A stretch of 64,000 bases of DNA from Paralichthys olivaceus (Eukaryota > Chordata > Actinopteri > Pleuronectiformes > Paralichthyidae), in contig NC_091099.1 in NCBI RefSeq assembly GCF_024713975.1, positions 15,915,501 through 15,979,500 of the forward strand, given 5' to 3'. The notes beneath the pieces are model-generated. The model did no database searches, was not told the origin of the DNA, and saw only the letters and a program-made list of their open reading frames with translations. The translations under genes and the position numbers were made by a program. This document shows positions 17,051 to 29,620 of the stretch, in pieces. Each line of letters starts with the position of its first letter. The stretch's first letter is position 1.

Positions 17051-17329
17051 GTGAGCCTCGGTGCAGCTGCTCTCAGTCTAAAGCCATTTTCCTCCGCTCT
17101 CCGCCACGTTGGTTCCCCGACGCGCGTGTCGCATTCTCCTGCGTTGTGTTTGTGAAGAGGCGGGAAATGGCGTCTACGCGCAGACATGGTTGATCTGTGA
17201 CCAGCCACCGAGCGACACTCACCGCTGCCAGCGACCACCACGGCCCGACATCCACCAGCTGGGCCGCCACGGTCGCCGCCGAGAGCCGACCACGCTGCAG
17301 CAGGGGTCCGCGAGCTTTCCGGGTCATCG
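17050..17329 (+). promoter_or_regulatory. ctdspl2: ctdspl2 CpG-rich promoter and non-coding exon 1
   Basis: A CpG-dense block ends with a good donor (TCATCG then GTAAGC, boundary 17329/17330). The first coding exon is 1.8 kb downstream, so this is read as the promoter and 5' UTR exon. CpG richness continues into the intron to about 17720, with several TAGC/GCTA motifs. Confidence 0.6.
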
Positions 17330-19114
17330 GTAAGCAACAAACAACGTCAACATGTAAACAAAAAGAAAAGGGTTCGTCCTCCGCCGCTGCTACATAGCGG
17401 CTAACGTTAGCCTAGCGAAGGGGGCGTAGTCTAATGGCTGAACATAGTTATGGAGGCAAACAAAATAGCCACAGCGCGGCTAGCTGTCAATTAGCTTCAT
17501 TCCACCGATGGATTCGTGGGTAGTTTGCGTGTTTAACACACGGGTGTCACCGGGGACACGTGTGAGGACTGAGGTGAACACTGTCACCGCTTTGCCCCTG
17601 CTGCCTCTGGTTGTTTTGTTAGCCTAGGAGCTAACTACACTGTAGCTTCCTGCGCTAACCACTGAAGCCATTAACAGCAGCCGGTTCACGGTGCGACTGA
17701 TCCCAGTTGACCGCAGACATAAGCGGCAATTACGACCACACACACGTGGGACCCCAGCTTTGCTTCAATGGTTGTAGCTTGTGGTTTGTGACGTTTAATA
17801 CCAGCAGATGGCTAATGCTAGCGCTAGCTGTTGTCGCTAGTGTTAACGCTGCCTGTCCGATGTTACATAACTACAGACAGCGGTGCTGTGAGGCCATCAC
17901 ATGTGGATCAACTACAGCTACATGATACATAAATAAATATACAGCTTCACTGACCAAATATGAAAAGAGAGAGAGAGAGTTTGTAGAGAACATGTCTGAT
18001 GTTCACATATCAGAGTGACACAGTGTACACTGACAGGTCTGACTCATCTGGTGGGGACGTCAGCTTGTGCTCTCAACTTTGTTGCGACAACCAAACATGA
18101 CTTGATGTCAATTGAATCGATGATCATGTTCAGACAATCCACTCTGATGTAATTCAATCTATTGAGGCATCAGCAGAGATCAGTGTGATCATACACCGAC
18201 AAGAGGCTGGAGCTCAGAAAGGCTCCACATGTTGTTTGTTTGAGGTCATTTAAACACAATGTTTCCCTCACATAGTTTGTCTCTGGGAGATTTAGTCATA
18301 ATGCACACATCTTTGTCACATTATTCAATAACTAACTGCAGAAGATCTCTATTAAAAACGTTTGATTCTAAAAAGCATAATCTCCTAAATTCCTAAATGG
18401 CTGTGATTTTGGATTTTATTCAACAGAACTGTGCTAAATTTTACAAAACAAATGTACACTGAATTTACAGCCTTTTTAAGATTGTAACCAGGCAGACATA
18501 CAAAAACACTCACATTCCAGCAGAAGAAGGGATGTTGACTCATGACATTGACTGATGTTTGGTATTAAACCGGTAAAATGACTTGTTGACTTGTCTTTGA
18601 CTTATAAAATACAGAAATATGTTCTTATTGACTTGATCTTTGCTAAGTTAACTTGTGAATTTGACATTTGTCACTTCTTACCTATGTTGGTCTCTACTCA
18701 GTGGTCATTTTATTAGGCACAGATGTACAATAATAAGAATAAAATAATCATTTTATTTTGTGACGTCCGTCTAAATACCTCACAGTACATAAATAAACAC
18801 ACAAATATGTTACAGTTCAATGCAACCACTCTGCCATCAATTCTACAAAGTTCACTATGTACATTTTTGTTGACGTTGTGGTAAATATGTAAATGTTATT
18901 ACAATTTCAAAAAGATTCACCATGAAGGTTAAAGTTGAAGGTGACATTGTTTGACTACAATATATTGAAGTGTTACTAATTTTCACACACACAAGAAGGG
19001 AGCTAAATCTGAATATAATGTGCTCTACAAATAATAATTCTCTATTGAATGTCTAGTTTATATTATCTCCAATATTAAATCAACATTTCTCTTGGTTTTT
19101 TTCCCCCTTCTCAG
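17330..19114 (+). other. ctdspl2 intron 1
   Basis: The first 500 bases are still CpG-rich with GCTAACG/TTAGC motifs. The rest is AT-rich. Near 18708 a fragment (TGGTCATTTTATTAGGCAC) resembles the end of a common fish DNA element. No exon is seen. Confidence 0.6.
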
Positions 19115-19137
19115 ATTTTTCTATGTGACGGTGGAGC

Positions 19138-22100
19138 ATGATGAGGCTGAGAGTGCGTAAAGCTCCTCAGCAGCCAAACTTAGGGCGTCGAACCCACCCA
19201 ACCCCGGCCAAACGGAAACACTGTGAAGTGGAGCCATCCTCGGTGAGAGGTCGAGGCAAAATGCAGAAGAATGAAACCGGCCTGTTCTCCACGATAAAGA
19301 AATTCATACGTGGAAATGCTGTCAAGGTGAGCATGCATCAGGATCCACTGCCGCTCTTGTGCAATTTCGTTTTTTCTGCTTTAACATGATCATACGCTCT
19401 TAAGATTACACACACACACTCACTGTTAGTAGAAACAGAGCAGCTCTTCAGCTGTTTTTTGTGCTGATAAAGTGAAAGTGTGACTCAGTCTGACTGTGAC
19501 TGTTTTTAGAGCCATAAACTTAAAACACAACCAACATTGTTCCCCACCAGCCAGTTTCTGTGAACGTCTTCTGTATTCAGTCTGGCAGCTGTGGCACATA
19601 GTAATAATAAATAGTTTGCCACTTGAGCTTATTTCAATTATTTAATACTTATGTTATTCAAACTTGTGTCAATGTAAAAAAGTAAGGCACATAATGAGAA
19701 TTTATTCAAAAAGCAAAACTTTTTTAGATTGCTTTTAAATTGCTGAAGGGGTCACTTTTACACAAACTTCTTGCTACATCTCACAAAGTGAATCCCATCG
19801 GTGGTTTGAACGTGATGCACTGTGAGAATGTGTGTGGGTGGTAATAACTGTACTGTACGATGAGTGGTCAAGACTAGAAAAACAATATAAATACAGACAT
19901 TTACAAATAAGTAAGTTTGAGTATGAACCAAATAAAGAACTGTAGGTGTGAATGATAAAATATGAAATCGTTTTTTAAATAATTTTTAATGGCAAAGTTG
20001 AGAATAATTACTTTTTGCCATTTACAACATACAACTATGATGTGATGTCCACTAAACTATTTCTATTTCATTACCTCTCAAGCCTGATCTGTCATTTTGT
20101 AGCAGGAGGATCAGTCAGACTCACAGTGTCTTCTCTTATGCATGTTTTCTTGAGCAAACATAGTTTGTAGACCAGATACTAGTCAGAGTTTCTCCTTGTG
20201 AAAGATCGTGTGTTGTGTGACCCCCGCCTCGTGTTGTATGACCTCACAATGACTGCACATCACATGGCTGCAAACTGTGTAGTGTGATCAGACAACTTTG
20301 AAAGTTGTGTTGTGTGACTTTGGCATCAGACATGTACAGAGAGAAATTGAGATTGAGAATTGTCACAGTATCCCAGACTTCAGATGACATTTTTCCTCCC
20401 GCAGGTTGAGCAGGAAATCCCTGCCAAGAGGAGTCGTATTGATTGTAATTCTGACGGCAATCTCATCACTTCAACACCACAGACTAGAGGCCTTTCCAAT
20501 AAAACAGTCACCAGAGTTTGCCGGAAAACTCCAAATAAAGGTCAGTCACAGTCTGAGTAGGAAGTGTAATTTGGTTCCCTCTTCACTGCAGCTTCACAAG
20601 TTGAATGGTAACAAAAAAACACACCATATACAGAAAATGATACATTTATTTTTTCCTGTAAATATTCAAGAAACAATGACGTGCAGCAGTAAACCCATTA
20701 AACCAAATGGTAAACTAGACGCCCCTGTTGAGCCAGCAAGCAGCCCACCACGCACCACCCTGCTGGGAACCATCTTCTCTCCCGTCTTCAACTTTTTCTC
20801 ACCAGCGACGAAAACTGGTAAGGCAAAAGTAATCTTTAGATATGTGTCAGAAACTATATAGATTTAAAAAAGTGTCTGGACCAAACTATAATCCCCGCTC
20901 TTTCCTTTTGTGTTCCCTCTTTGAAGCCACTCCTGGTTCAGACTCTCCTGGCCAAGCCGTGGAGGCAGAGGAGATCATGAAACAGCTGGACATTGAGCAG
21001 GCAGAAGAAATGCCGAGCAGCACTCTCACGTCCACAGAGGACATCACCACGTGTCACACTGACCCCATGTTGCCGCCGAGGCTTCAGATCACCTCTGACA
21101 CAACCATTGAACAAGCGGAGATTGTCACTGAAACCGACATGCCCCCGTTAACAGGTACGACTGCTCTTACGTTAAATCATTCTTGTAAGTTGGGAAACTT
21201 TCTTGACACGAGCGTGAGCAGAGACAGCTAACGTGACGGATCATTTATGTGTCGGGCACCATCATGACGTGCTCTTACAAGTTAATTGCATGTTTTATTT
21301 TCACTGCCAGCAGTTTAAACCTGAGTCAAATGCTAACTGCTGACAGTTCTCAGTACTTCCACCAAGGAGGCTCTGTCATTGCTACGTGTCTGTTTGTCTG
21401 TCAGAAGGATAATAAAACTACTGAACTTATTTTCATGAAATTGCATGAAGCAAGAAGGAACCCATTCAAATTTAGATCAGATACAGATTAAGGGGCTGGT
21501 CCAGGAATTCTTTTCTCTTTCTGTAACATGTTTAGATGGAAGATCAGTCACAAACAAGCAAACAAATCAGTGGCGAGCCTTCACCTCCCATTCATTTCCA
21601 ATCTGTGCGAGGACGTGAACTTTGACCCACGATATTCACTTTGCATTCGTGTACGACTGTGCCAAAAAACGTATGCGCCCCCTAGTGCCCTCGTAGTTCT
21701 AAATGAGGTGGACAACTTAATACAAACATCTGTCAGTCTTTATCAAGTCAGTTTGACAGATGCTAACATAGTTGTGGCCTCTGCTTTATGATCCACAATA
21801 ATTAAATCTGATAATTAAGAAATACGACCTCAGAACGAAGCTTTTCTCAACATTAAGCTCTGAGGTTCACTCCAGGCGTTAGATGAGGGCAGTGAACTCA
21901 GTGGACTCAACACTGTAGACGTCTTTAGACAGCATAGATCAAGGCTCAGGTGTTTGTGAGTTTGATGGATGGAACCAAGTCACGATGATGATGGCGACAT
22001 TAAGCCTCAGGAACGTGCTTCATGCTCTCAGAGGGACTGATGTAAGAAACACTGAACGAGAGATTATTACTTATTTCCACTAATTCTCCATCTTTCTCCT

Positions 22101-24383
22101 GTCAGCAGCTCCGGGTTGTATGCCAGGCGGTTACCCACACACTTTACCCTCAGCTCCTCCTGAAACTACATACGATGAGGACTGGGAAGTTTTCGACCCG
22201 TAAGTAGAGCAATTTACAAATCTTTCCAAAATGTCTTTCCAAATCGACATCTCTTCTTTTACATTCTGAAATATTTGTATTATTTTTGTTGTTTTTAGTA
22301 TTCTGTATTAAAATCTCTGGAGCAACTGACTCAGAGCTTAACGTCATCACATACTGCCCCTCCAGTCCGGACTTCATTGCTTGTTTGAAAGCAGATACAG
22401 TGACTTAACATTGTGTGTGATCTGACGCTGGTGTCATGTAAAGATTTAACCACTGGATGGCAGCAGAAAGTCAAACTTTCTTTTTCCCCAAATTGATTGA
22501 CTCATCTGAGAATATCATGTTCTAATGTTATGATCTGATGATAGTATGATCTTCAAACCCCTGAAAGATTAATTAATACATAATCAAAGTATTCAGTTAA
22601 ATGTCCTTATCGTTCACATTTGAGGCCAAATGATGACCAACACGATTTTAAACCAACTTTAATGTCAAAGTCAATTTTATGTACAGGACATAAGCGGGAT
22701 TGTAATGCTGTTTGATCCCTGGTGTAAACATATAAGTAGACAGAACATGTAAGTACGCAACATATTGAGCACTCGAAACATAACACATAGTACAACCTAG
22801 TATACAGTCAAAAGGCACACGGTGGATAGAGTGAAGTAACGGTGTTTCTTTTCTGTCACATTCATTTTTAACTTCAGTAAATAAAGACTCTTTTTATGTT
22901 TCCTCTGCCTTCAGGTATTTCTTCATCAAGCATGTGCCTCCGCTGACAGAAGAGCAGTTAACACGCAAACCAGCGTTACCTTTAAAGACCCGCAGCACGC
23001 CAGAGTTTTCTCTCGTCTTAGATCTGGTAAGAACCGACACGTCTCCTGTCTCATTTTATTTCTTGTAAACTGACTTTAAAGGTTTTTTTTGTGCTGTTTT
23101 TCTTCTCTCAGGATGAAACTCTGGTTCACTGTAGTTTGAATGAGCTAGAAGACGCAGCACTGACTTTCCCTGTGCTCTTTCAAGATGTCATATACCAGGT
23201 ACTAACTGTTGAAGGTGAATCACGAAATGGAAGAGTTTCTATATTCTTGCAGCTCTAAATTTCTTTTGTTCTTTTTGAATCTGAAGGTGTATGTTCGGTT
23301 GAGACCCTTTTTCCGGGAATTTCTTGAGCGCATGTCTCAAAAGTACGAGGTGAGGTGTCTCTTTGTTACAGTATTTCTTCAGTCTGACAAAGTTATAGCA
23401 CTCATTACACATTTATTGATGCTGTCTGTTCACATTTCAGATTATCCTCTTCACGGCTTCAAAGAAAGTCTACGCCGACAAGTTACTCAACATCCTGGAT
23501 CCGAAGAAACAGCTGGTCAGGTGAGTGGTCCGGTTCTAGTTCTAGTTCCTTTGTTTATGTTTGTTTGGCTAAATCTAATTTAAAAAGCTGTATTATACAT
23601 TTTTCACACTCTGTAATATTCTTCTTTCTCTTCAGACATCGGCTATTTCGTGAGCACTGTGTATGTGTTCAAGGAAATTATATTAAAGACCTAAATATTC
23701 TCGGACGGGATCTTTCCAAGACGATAATAATCGACAACTCACCCCAAGCCTTTGCTTATCAGGTAAACCCCCCCCCCCCCCCTCACTATTTTAAAAAGCA
23801 GTGTGTGATTTATTTTTTTGTGACGCAGTGATACTCGAACACGTTTTTGTTTTTCAGCTTTCCAATGGAATCCCTATAGAGAGCTGGTTTGTGGATAGAA
23901 ATGACAATGAACTTCTAAAGCTTGTCCCTTTCCTGGAGAAGCTTGTGGAGCTGGTAAGTGTTTCAAGTTTAGACATTACGTCTTTTGTCCAAATAGATTA
24001 GCAGCCTGACTTCCGCGGTGGTGGATAAATCGTCTATCTCACCATCTGATATGAGATGAAAACATCAGTGCTGAGCAGCGAAACCCAGAATCTGCTACTT
24101 TCTGACATTTTCTTGATTTTCTGAACTTTGGATGTTTCAGGGGTGAAATATGTCAATACAATCATGAAACTTAAAAATATATAGACGAAATATTATGATC
24201 ACTCCTCAGTATGATGCTAAGAAACATGAGGTTGTTGTCATTGACAGTGGATTAAAAAGTCTGTTTTCTTATGAAATGATTTCCACGGTTCTCTCTCTCT
24301 CTCTCTCTCTGTCACAGAACGAAGACGTCAGACCGCACATCCGAGAACAGTTTCGTTTGCACAACCTCCTTCCTCCAGACTGA
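19138..24383 (+). CDS. ctdspl2: CTD small phosphatase-like protein 2
   Basis: A HAD-superfamily phosphoserine phosphatase of the FCP/SCP group; related proteins act on RNA polymerase II CTD or SMADs in the nucleus. Coding exons: 19138-19326, 20405-20540, 20671-20817, 20927-21154, 22109-22199, 22915-23026, 23112-23198, 23287-23349, 23441-23520, 23636-23762, 23858-23953 and 24318-24383; 473 residues (human 466). The N-terminal 260 residues are basic/serine-rich and disordered-looking, with the conserved [17 protein letters not shown] block. The catalytic domain follows, with nucleophile motif DLDETLV (D300, D302). Two ATGs sit in tandem at 19138 and 19141; the human protein starts MRLR, so 19141 may be used. 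Exon 5 of this list begins at a tandem CAGCAG acceptor. The 13th-exon acceptor has a long CT tract (24291-24311). Confidence 0.96.
21355..21530 (+). repeat. Dispersed repeat copy A, ctdspl2 intron
   Basis: It begins CTTCCACCAAGGAGG and continues through 'gtctgtttgtctgtcagaag', 'catgaaattgcatg' and 'ggtccaggaattc'. It shares block order with copies at 29440 and 38258 and matches a very common teleost interspersed repeat known to me by sequence. This copy is the most diverged of the three. Confidence 0.6.
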
Positions 24384-24618
24384 GGACCTCATGTTCGTCG
24401 TTCACTTCCAGATTGTATCAACTAATGAAAAAAAAAACAGACTCCTCGAAGGATATATTTGATGGACTTTTGTTTGAAAAGAAAACATAACTATTGTGAT
24501 CATTATTTTTGAAAAATCGTGCAAAAAAAAAAATTTGACAGCTATGTTGGAGTCAAAAAGTCCTGGATGTTTTTATACGTACGCAGTCGAGCGCGCCTCA
24601 GAACAAACCGACCTGCTT

Positions 24619-24648
24619 GCGGCGGGGGGGGGGGGGGGCGGGGGGGTT
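24619..24648 (+). repeat. Poly-G tract (interrupted)
   Basis: About 28 G within 30 bp, broken once by C, on the sense strand of the ctdspl2 3' UTR. Confidence 0.9.
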
Positions 24649-25279
24649 CTTCACTTTTCACTTGCTTCTTTTTAGTGTGACCATGAAGATGGTGGCCTCC
24701 TCAAAGGTGTTTAGTCTCTTCAGAAGATTTTTGGACAAATATGAATGTCATGCAGTGTTGGATTTTATGGACTTTGTTGGCTTCAGCCTGACGTTGACCG
24801 GCCAGTCAAACCTGTATAATATTCTCTCTATTGAATTGTAAATAACTGTACATATATTATTTTTTTCTTCAAGGTTTTTAAGTCGTTTTATTTTCACTTT
24901 CACAGATTTTAGTATGTATTCTTTGATCAGGTTTCTTTTATAAAAACCAACCAACTGTTAGTGTGTTTCGTTTGGAGTTGTTGATAAACTGCTGCTTTTC
25001 TGTTTGTATGCCTGCGTTTTACCTGTGATGCTTTACTCCATTACATGCAGTCGTCTGTATTAAGGTGCAGTTTTTAAAAAAAGAATTATCTTTGGAAGGA
25101 CCATGTTTCTGAGAAGATATTTTAACGATATGTAATTTAAGCTTGAAGAGGGTCTCATCTGAATACAAAGCCATAATGGCGCAACAATAATTTTTCGGGG
25201 GAGATTTATATCTGAGAGTCCATCTCCGATTTCAATACGTCCTCTTTGATGATGGGAGGCGAGGGAGGTGGGGCTGAGC

Positions 25280-25307
25280 GGGGGGGGGGGGGGGGGGGGG
25301 GGGGGGG
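25280..25307 (+). repeat. Poly-G tract, 28 consecutive G
   Basis: An unbroken G homopolymer in the ctdspl2 3' UTR. It could form a G-quadruplex in RNA. Exact length is uncertain because long homopolymers are error-prone in sequencing. Confidence 0.9.
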
Positions 25308-25900
25308 TTCAGGCATCTTGCACTTTGACATCCAGCCCTTTGTAAGTTGATGTTAAAAAAAAAAAAAAAAAAAATCTCGTCACTTTTTCTACAGGGGTGT
25401 GCATCACCTCGATTTGGTTTCTGAGGAGAGAGAGAAAAAAAAAAGATGAAATTGTAGCACCAGCAAATTGCCGACATGTTTGCTTTGAGATCTTGTTTTC
25501 CAAGACGTCTTGTATGTGGGATTCTTTATGATGTAGGAGTCACAAGTTTTCTTGACTATTGAATGATCACTCCTGTTGTATTCAGTGTTACTCAATGGTT
25601 TCCTTGAAAATAAATACATTTTTATACGACTGAGCTTCTTACTGATAATTTAAAAGCACAACTTCGGGCTATGTAATAATTCTTGTATAACAAAGCAGGT
25701 ACCTGAGAAGAGAACTGAGCAGTTGCTCATATGTTGAATTTGTCTGATTTCCCTGTTTTAACTTTACTTCCAAATGATCACTAGATAACTAATTTAACAT
25801 CTTAAAGATAAAGAATAAGTTGACTTTGAGTAGAATTTAATGTACTGTAGTATGTTTCGTCTTAAAAAGTGGATCTGTTTTCCTCAAAATAAAGTCTTTG

Positions 25901-27290
25901 GAAATGATTCAAAATATATTTTCTCTTGACTGATGAGAGACATTACACACTAACACAATCAAAGTTGGATTGTGGAAACTGGTTTGTGCTGCAGGAGTTT
26001 GAGTTGCTTCAATCAGAGCTTACATCTTTGTCTTAAAATGGTAAAATGATGCTATTTCAATGGGAAATATTGTTTTTAATTTGTAAATTATTTATCTTTT
26101 TTTATGCTGCATATCTGAGTTCAGGTCACTGACTACGTTTTAAGAAGTTGGCCGCTGCTGCTGGAATGAGCATCTCTACTAACTCTCAGTCATACCTCCA
26201 TATTTTTTGTATTAAAAAGTTCTTTAAAAAATCTGAATCCCTCTGGTGAATGACTGTGTTGATAACAGTCGTGTTATTGATGCTTTTTAAACAGTGTTAC
26301 ACACTGAGCAGGAGAAGCTATCCATTTCTACACAAAATCATATCAGAGCAAATCAATCAACACATTTATATCATGAGTTTCTGAATTGTTAAAAAGTAAA
26401 ATGCTAATAATAATAATTATTATTAATAATAATTATTATTATTAATACAATAATAAGACCTGCAGCATCTCTTATGCTCAAAAAATATTGTTTATCTGCT
26501 GTGCTATTTTTTTTAAATCGTGTATTATTATTTTAAATAGATTTACAGTTATTTACTTTTACTTTTATTGCATCAAAACAGCTCAGCTGTCTGATTTAAA
26601 AAATCTAAATAATATATAATATATACTATAAAACCAAAACTGTACTATTGTTTTTAATAGTATTTAAATTTGACTTTTATTGCATCAAAAATAAAAATTT
26701 ACCTCAACTGTCGACTGATTTGAAAACTGAAATAGTATAGAATAAAATATTATTCAAGAAAACCAGGATTTTCAATGGTCAGCAATTTGTCAGTTATGAT
26801 TCAACCTGCTCCGTCATTTAAAAAAACATTTCCTCACACTGTAACCGAACAAAATAAATTGTTTGTAGAGAGGAAGGCAGATTATATTGAACTTGACAGA
26901 CGTCCAGTAACAGTGGCCGTCTTTTATTGTAACGTACACAAGCTGCCAGCTTTCATTGAGAGATAGGAAGCTTGAGACGATAACCTGTCGATGTCTTCAT
27001 CCCATTGTTCTTTGAAGAAATAGGTCATTACCTGATTGTAAGTGTGCAATGAGTTGGCCCCTCCAGAGGTCATGTGACTCCAAACACAAAGGGGGCCAGT
27101 CTTCATCACACTTATCTGACACTGTTCAGAGAATTATTTCAAAACTAAATCACAGTCTTGATAGTGTGAAGATAAGACGTGGGGATAATTAACTGTGTAT
27201 TTCGACTAAATCCACCCAGTGAAACCCCCTGCCCTCATCCATTGGCTGCTGGTGGGGGGTGGAGGTTGGTGGCTCGTAAACTATGAAGCT
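25901..27290. other. Intergenic, AT-rich
   Basis: No gene is seen. It includes an ATT/AAT-rich low-complexity patch at 26401-26455 and short open frames without recognisable similarity. The last 300 bp lead into the TATA promoter of the IGFBP-domain gene. Confidence 0.6.
26401..26455. repeat. (AAT/ATT)n low-complexity tract
   Basis: Imperfect AAT/ATT triplets that are largely self-complementary, so the tract could form a weak hairpin. Confidence 0.8.
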
Positions 27291-27294
27291 TCTT

Positions 27295-27300
27295 TATAAA
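27295..27300 (+). promoter_or_regulatory. TATA box of the IGFBP-domain gene
   Basis: TATAAA lies 50 bp before the start codon at 27350, in the context TTTATAAAAGG. This predicts a transcription start near 27325 and a 5' UTR of only about 25 nt. No other gene here has such a clear TATA box, which suggests regulated tissue-specific expression. Confidence 0.7.
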
Positions 27301-27349
27301 AGGTGCAGACGGGTGCTGTCCCCTCAGGACGACTTTAAGTCTGCTGAGG

Positions 27350-29100
27350 ATGTGGATGCTCTTCTTGTTGGGTGCCCTGCTGGGAGCGTTGGGCTCAGAG
27401 GAGACGCCCTCTGGGGCCACTCTGCAGCTTCAGGCCCTTCACTGCCCGCCCTGTGAGAGGATACACTGCTCCACCCGGCGGGCGCTGAGGCTCCAGTGTA
27501 AAGGTGGTATCACGACGGGTGTGTGCGGCTGCTGCCCCGTCTGTGCCAGGACAGAGGGCGAGACCTGTGGGGGGACGTGGGACTATCTGGGCAAGTGTGA
27601 TGAGGGGCTGTTGTGTGTTAACCAGGACGCAGCAGCTGACAAAGCAGAGAAAGAGCGCAGAGGCATCTGCAGAGCAGGTGAGATTATTTTCTTTATCAAG
27701 CAGGTCATTTACCTTGTACTAATTGTTATTCTGAACTAGCAGGAAATGGACCTTGGATTTGTCATTGCCACTGATTTAATCCGTCACAAAAGTTGTTTGA
27801 GTTATTTTTGATGCATGAATGACCATGTTTTTAAAAAGAGATGAAGCATTGTCCAAATTTAGCATCACAATAAATAAATAAATAAATAGCCAAAATACAT
27901 GTTGTGCACTCAGATGCTTTTCATGAGTGGAAGTCTTAATGTCAAAGTAAGAATATAGAAGTATGTATAAATATAAGAGTATCTATAAGTATGTTAGAAT
28001 ATAAACATATGTAAAAACTGTGAACTATGTTGGAGAATTGTCATACAGTATGTGTTGTAATTTGTTGAAGCTGAGTGAGGGGAGGCTTATTTTAATTATT
28101 TGTTTACAGTTTTAATTTAAGTAAATTTAAGCTGCAGCATCACATATTTATATTTGAGCTGCAGCATTACTGGTAAAGCTGTAAAATAAATCTGGTAAAG
28201 TGAAAAGACTGTAAAGGACATAAATAATAAAGTGGCAGAAAATGGAAATATTCAAGTAAATGTGCTGAGTTGTATTTGTCCACTGATGTTGTGTAGTGGA
28301 ACGGTGCCAGTGTAGTAAACCTTGTTTATGAGCTGTGAGCACTGATAGTGTGGTCAAGGCTTCCTTTGAATCAAAGGTTCCTGCTCACAGTTAGGCTGTC
28401 ATTACGCGTCTTATCTCTCCATGGTGAGGACTTCTCACTGTTATTGATAGTATCCGATGCAGATGATTCGAGGTTTTCACACTTTGTTGTCGCTCAGGAA
28501 AAGATGTAAATACTGAGTAAACATTGTGTTTGAAATGTTTTTTTGTGTGTAGTGATTGAACCAGTGGATCCAGAGACGTGTCACCCAGAGTGCACCAGGG
28601 AATTCTGTCAGGCCCACCCATCTGACGTCTGCTCTGCCAGGTGACTGAAGGAGAACTCAACAAACCCTTCATTTGCTTTTTTGTCTCAAGGTTAACAGAA
28701 ATCTGATTCTGCTGCTCCGTAGATCTGTGTCTCTGGAGAAAAGCTCGTGCCAGGGCTCTTGCCAACACACCTCCTGTTCAAGCTGTCTGCTGCTGAAACC
28801 CCCACCGTGTCCTCAGACCTGCAGCCCCTCAGATTCCACCTGTCTGCACCGTTTTGGGAAGTGTGTGCACAATCACCTGAAGGCAACTCACAGTCCCGTA
28901 TGCCACAGCGACCTGCAGGTAGGTGGGAGAGAAGCATGAGCGAGCTACCTCAACATCAAATGAACAACTCGTATTTCTACAGCCATGAAACCCCTCACCC
29001 ACTGATCCAGCTCTGTTTCTCTCTGTAGAATAATCCCGAGGGGCATTTTGTGTGTTTCGTCCCAGCCTGTGTGGACACACCAAATGAACCCCAAGCGTAA
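27350..29100 (+). CDS. Secreted cysteine-rich protein with IGFBP N-terminal domain (unidentified)
   Basis: Exons 27350-27677, 28553-28640, 28723-28918 and 29029-29100 join in phase at GT-AG sites to give 227 residues. Residues 1-16 form a signal peptide (LFLLGALLGALG). Exon 1 encodes a 12-cysteine IGFBP N-terminal module with GVCGCCPVC and CGGT..GKCDEGLLCV, closest in my memory to the first domain of CRIM1. Exons 2-4 add 15 more cysteines (CHPEC, CQGSCQ, CPQTC, GKC, PVC). The end (PVCHSDL...FVCFVPAC) faintly resembles a Kazal-type module, but spacing is not canonical. No membrane segment is visible, so it is probably secreted. A binding role for insulin-like or TGF-beta-type ligands is possible but only inferred. 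I do not know a named orthologue. A clear AATAAA is at 29255-29260. Confidence 0.85.
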
Positions 29101-29254
29101 GAAGAAGGAATCCACAGAAGATCTTCAAACACAAGATCTTCACTAGCTCATGTAGCACAATTTAACAAGGCAGCTATCTGTGAACTTTGTACATTGCATT
29201 TTATGTAAACCTGAGTGTAATCCTGTGAAATGAAGTGTATCTTAAATAATGAGA

Positions 29255-29260
29255 AATAAA
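29255..29260 (+). other. Polyadenylation signal AATAAA
   Basis: It lies 155 bp after the stop of the IGFBP-domain gene, giving a short 3' UTR. Confidence 0.7.
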
Positions 29261-29439
29261 ATTCAATGTCAAACTGTACTCAATCTTTTTTATTTGGTGG
29301 AGACGATGATGACGAGAACAGATGGATGCCAGTTTATGTTCATCATTTTATTTGAGCTTGTGTGGTGAGTTTAGTTTATATTTGATTGACATAGTTACAG
29401 CTATAGTTTAGTTTTTTTACATAGTTAGTCTTATGATAT

Positions 29440-29620
29440 GTTGGGCTGTCTGTAAGTTAGCAGCATGAGGCAGAAACTACTGGACGGATTATCATGAAAC
29501 TTGGTGGGATGATGTGTTATCGGTCAGAAAAGAACCCAATGTGTGGATCCTGGATTTTTCGTTGAGAGAATAATTCATGGATCTTGGTGAATAAATCAGA
29601 CATGTTTAAAGGACTGTACC
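29440..29620 (+). repeat. Dispersed repeat copy B
   Basis: Contains GGACGGATTATCATGAAACT, 'ggtgggatgatg' and later 'catggatcttggtgaa', in the same order as copies at 21355 and 38258. Confidence 0.65.

Larger units (their letters stand above)
24384..25900 (+). other. ctdspl2: ctdspl2 3' UTR with poly-G tracts and two polyadenylation signals
   Basis: Sequence after the stop codon with AATAAA at 25609-25614 and 25888-25893, which probably define alternative transcript ends. It carries two unusually long G-runs (24619-24648 and 25280-25307) and an A-run near 25355. Confidence 0.65.

Noticed and set aside
16530-17340. Possible minus-strand gene, with AATAAA near 16533 (minus) and GC-rich open frames to 17340
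   Set aside because: No recognisable protein, poor acceptor signals, and the GC-rich part is explained by the ctdspl2 CpG promoter. Kept only as a note for transcript checking.
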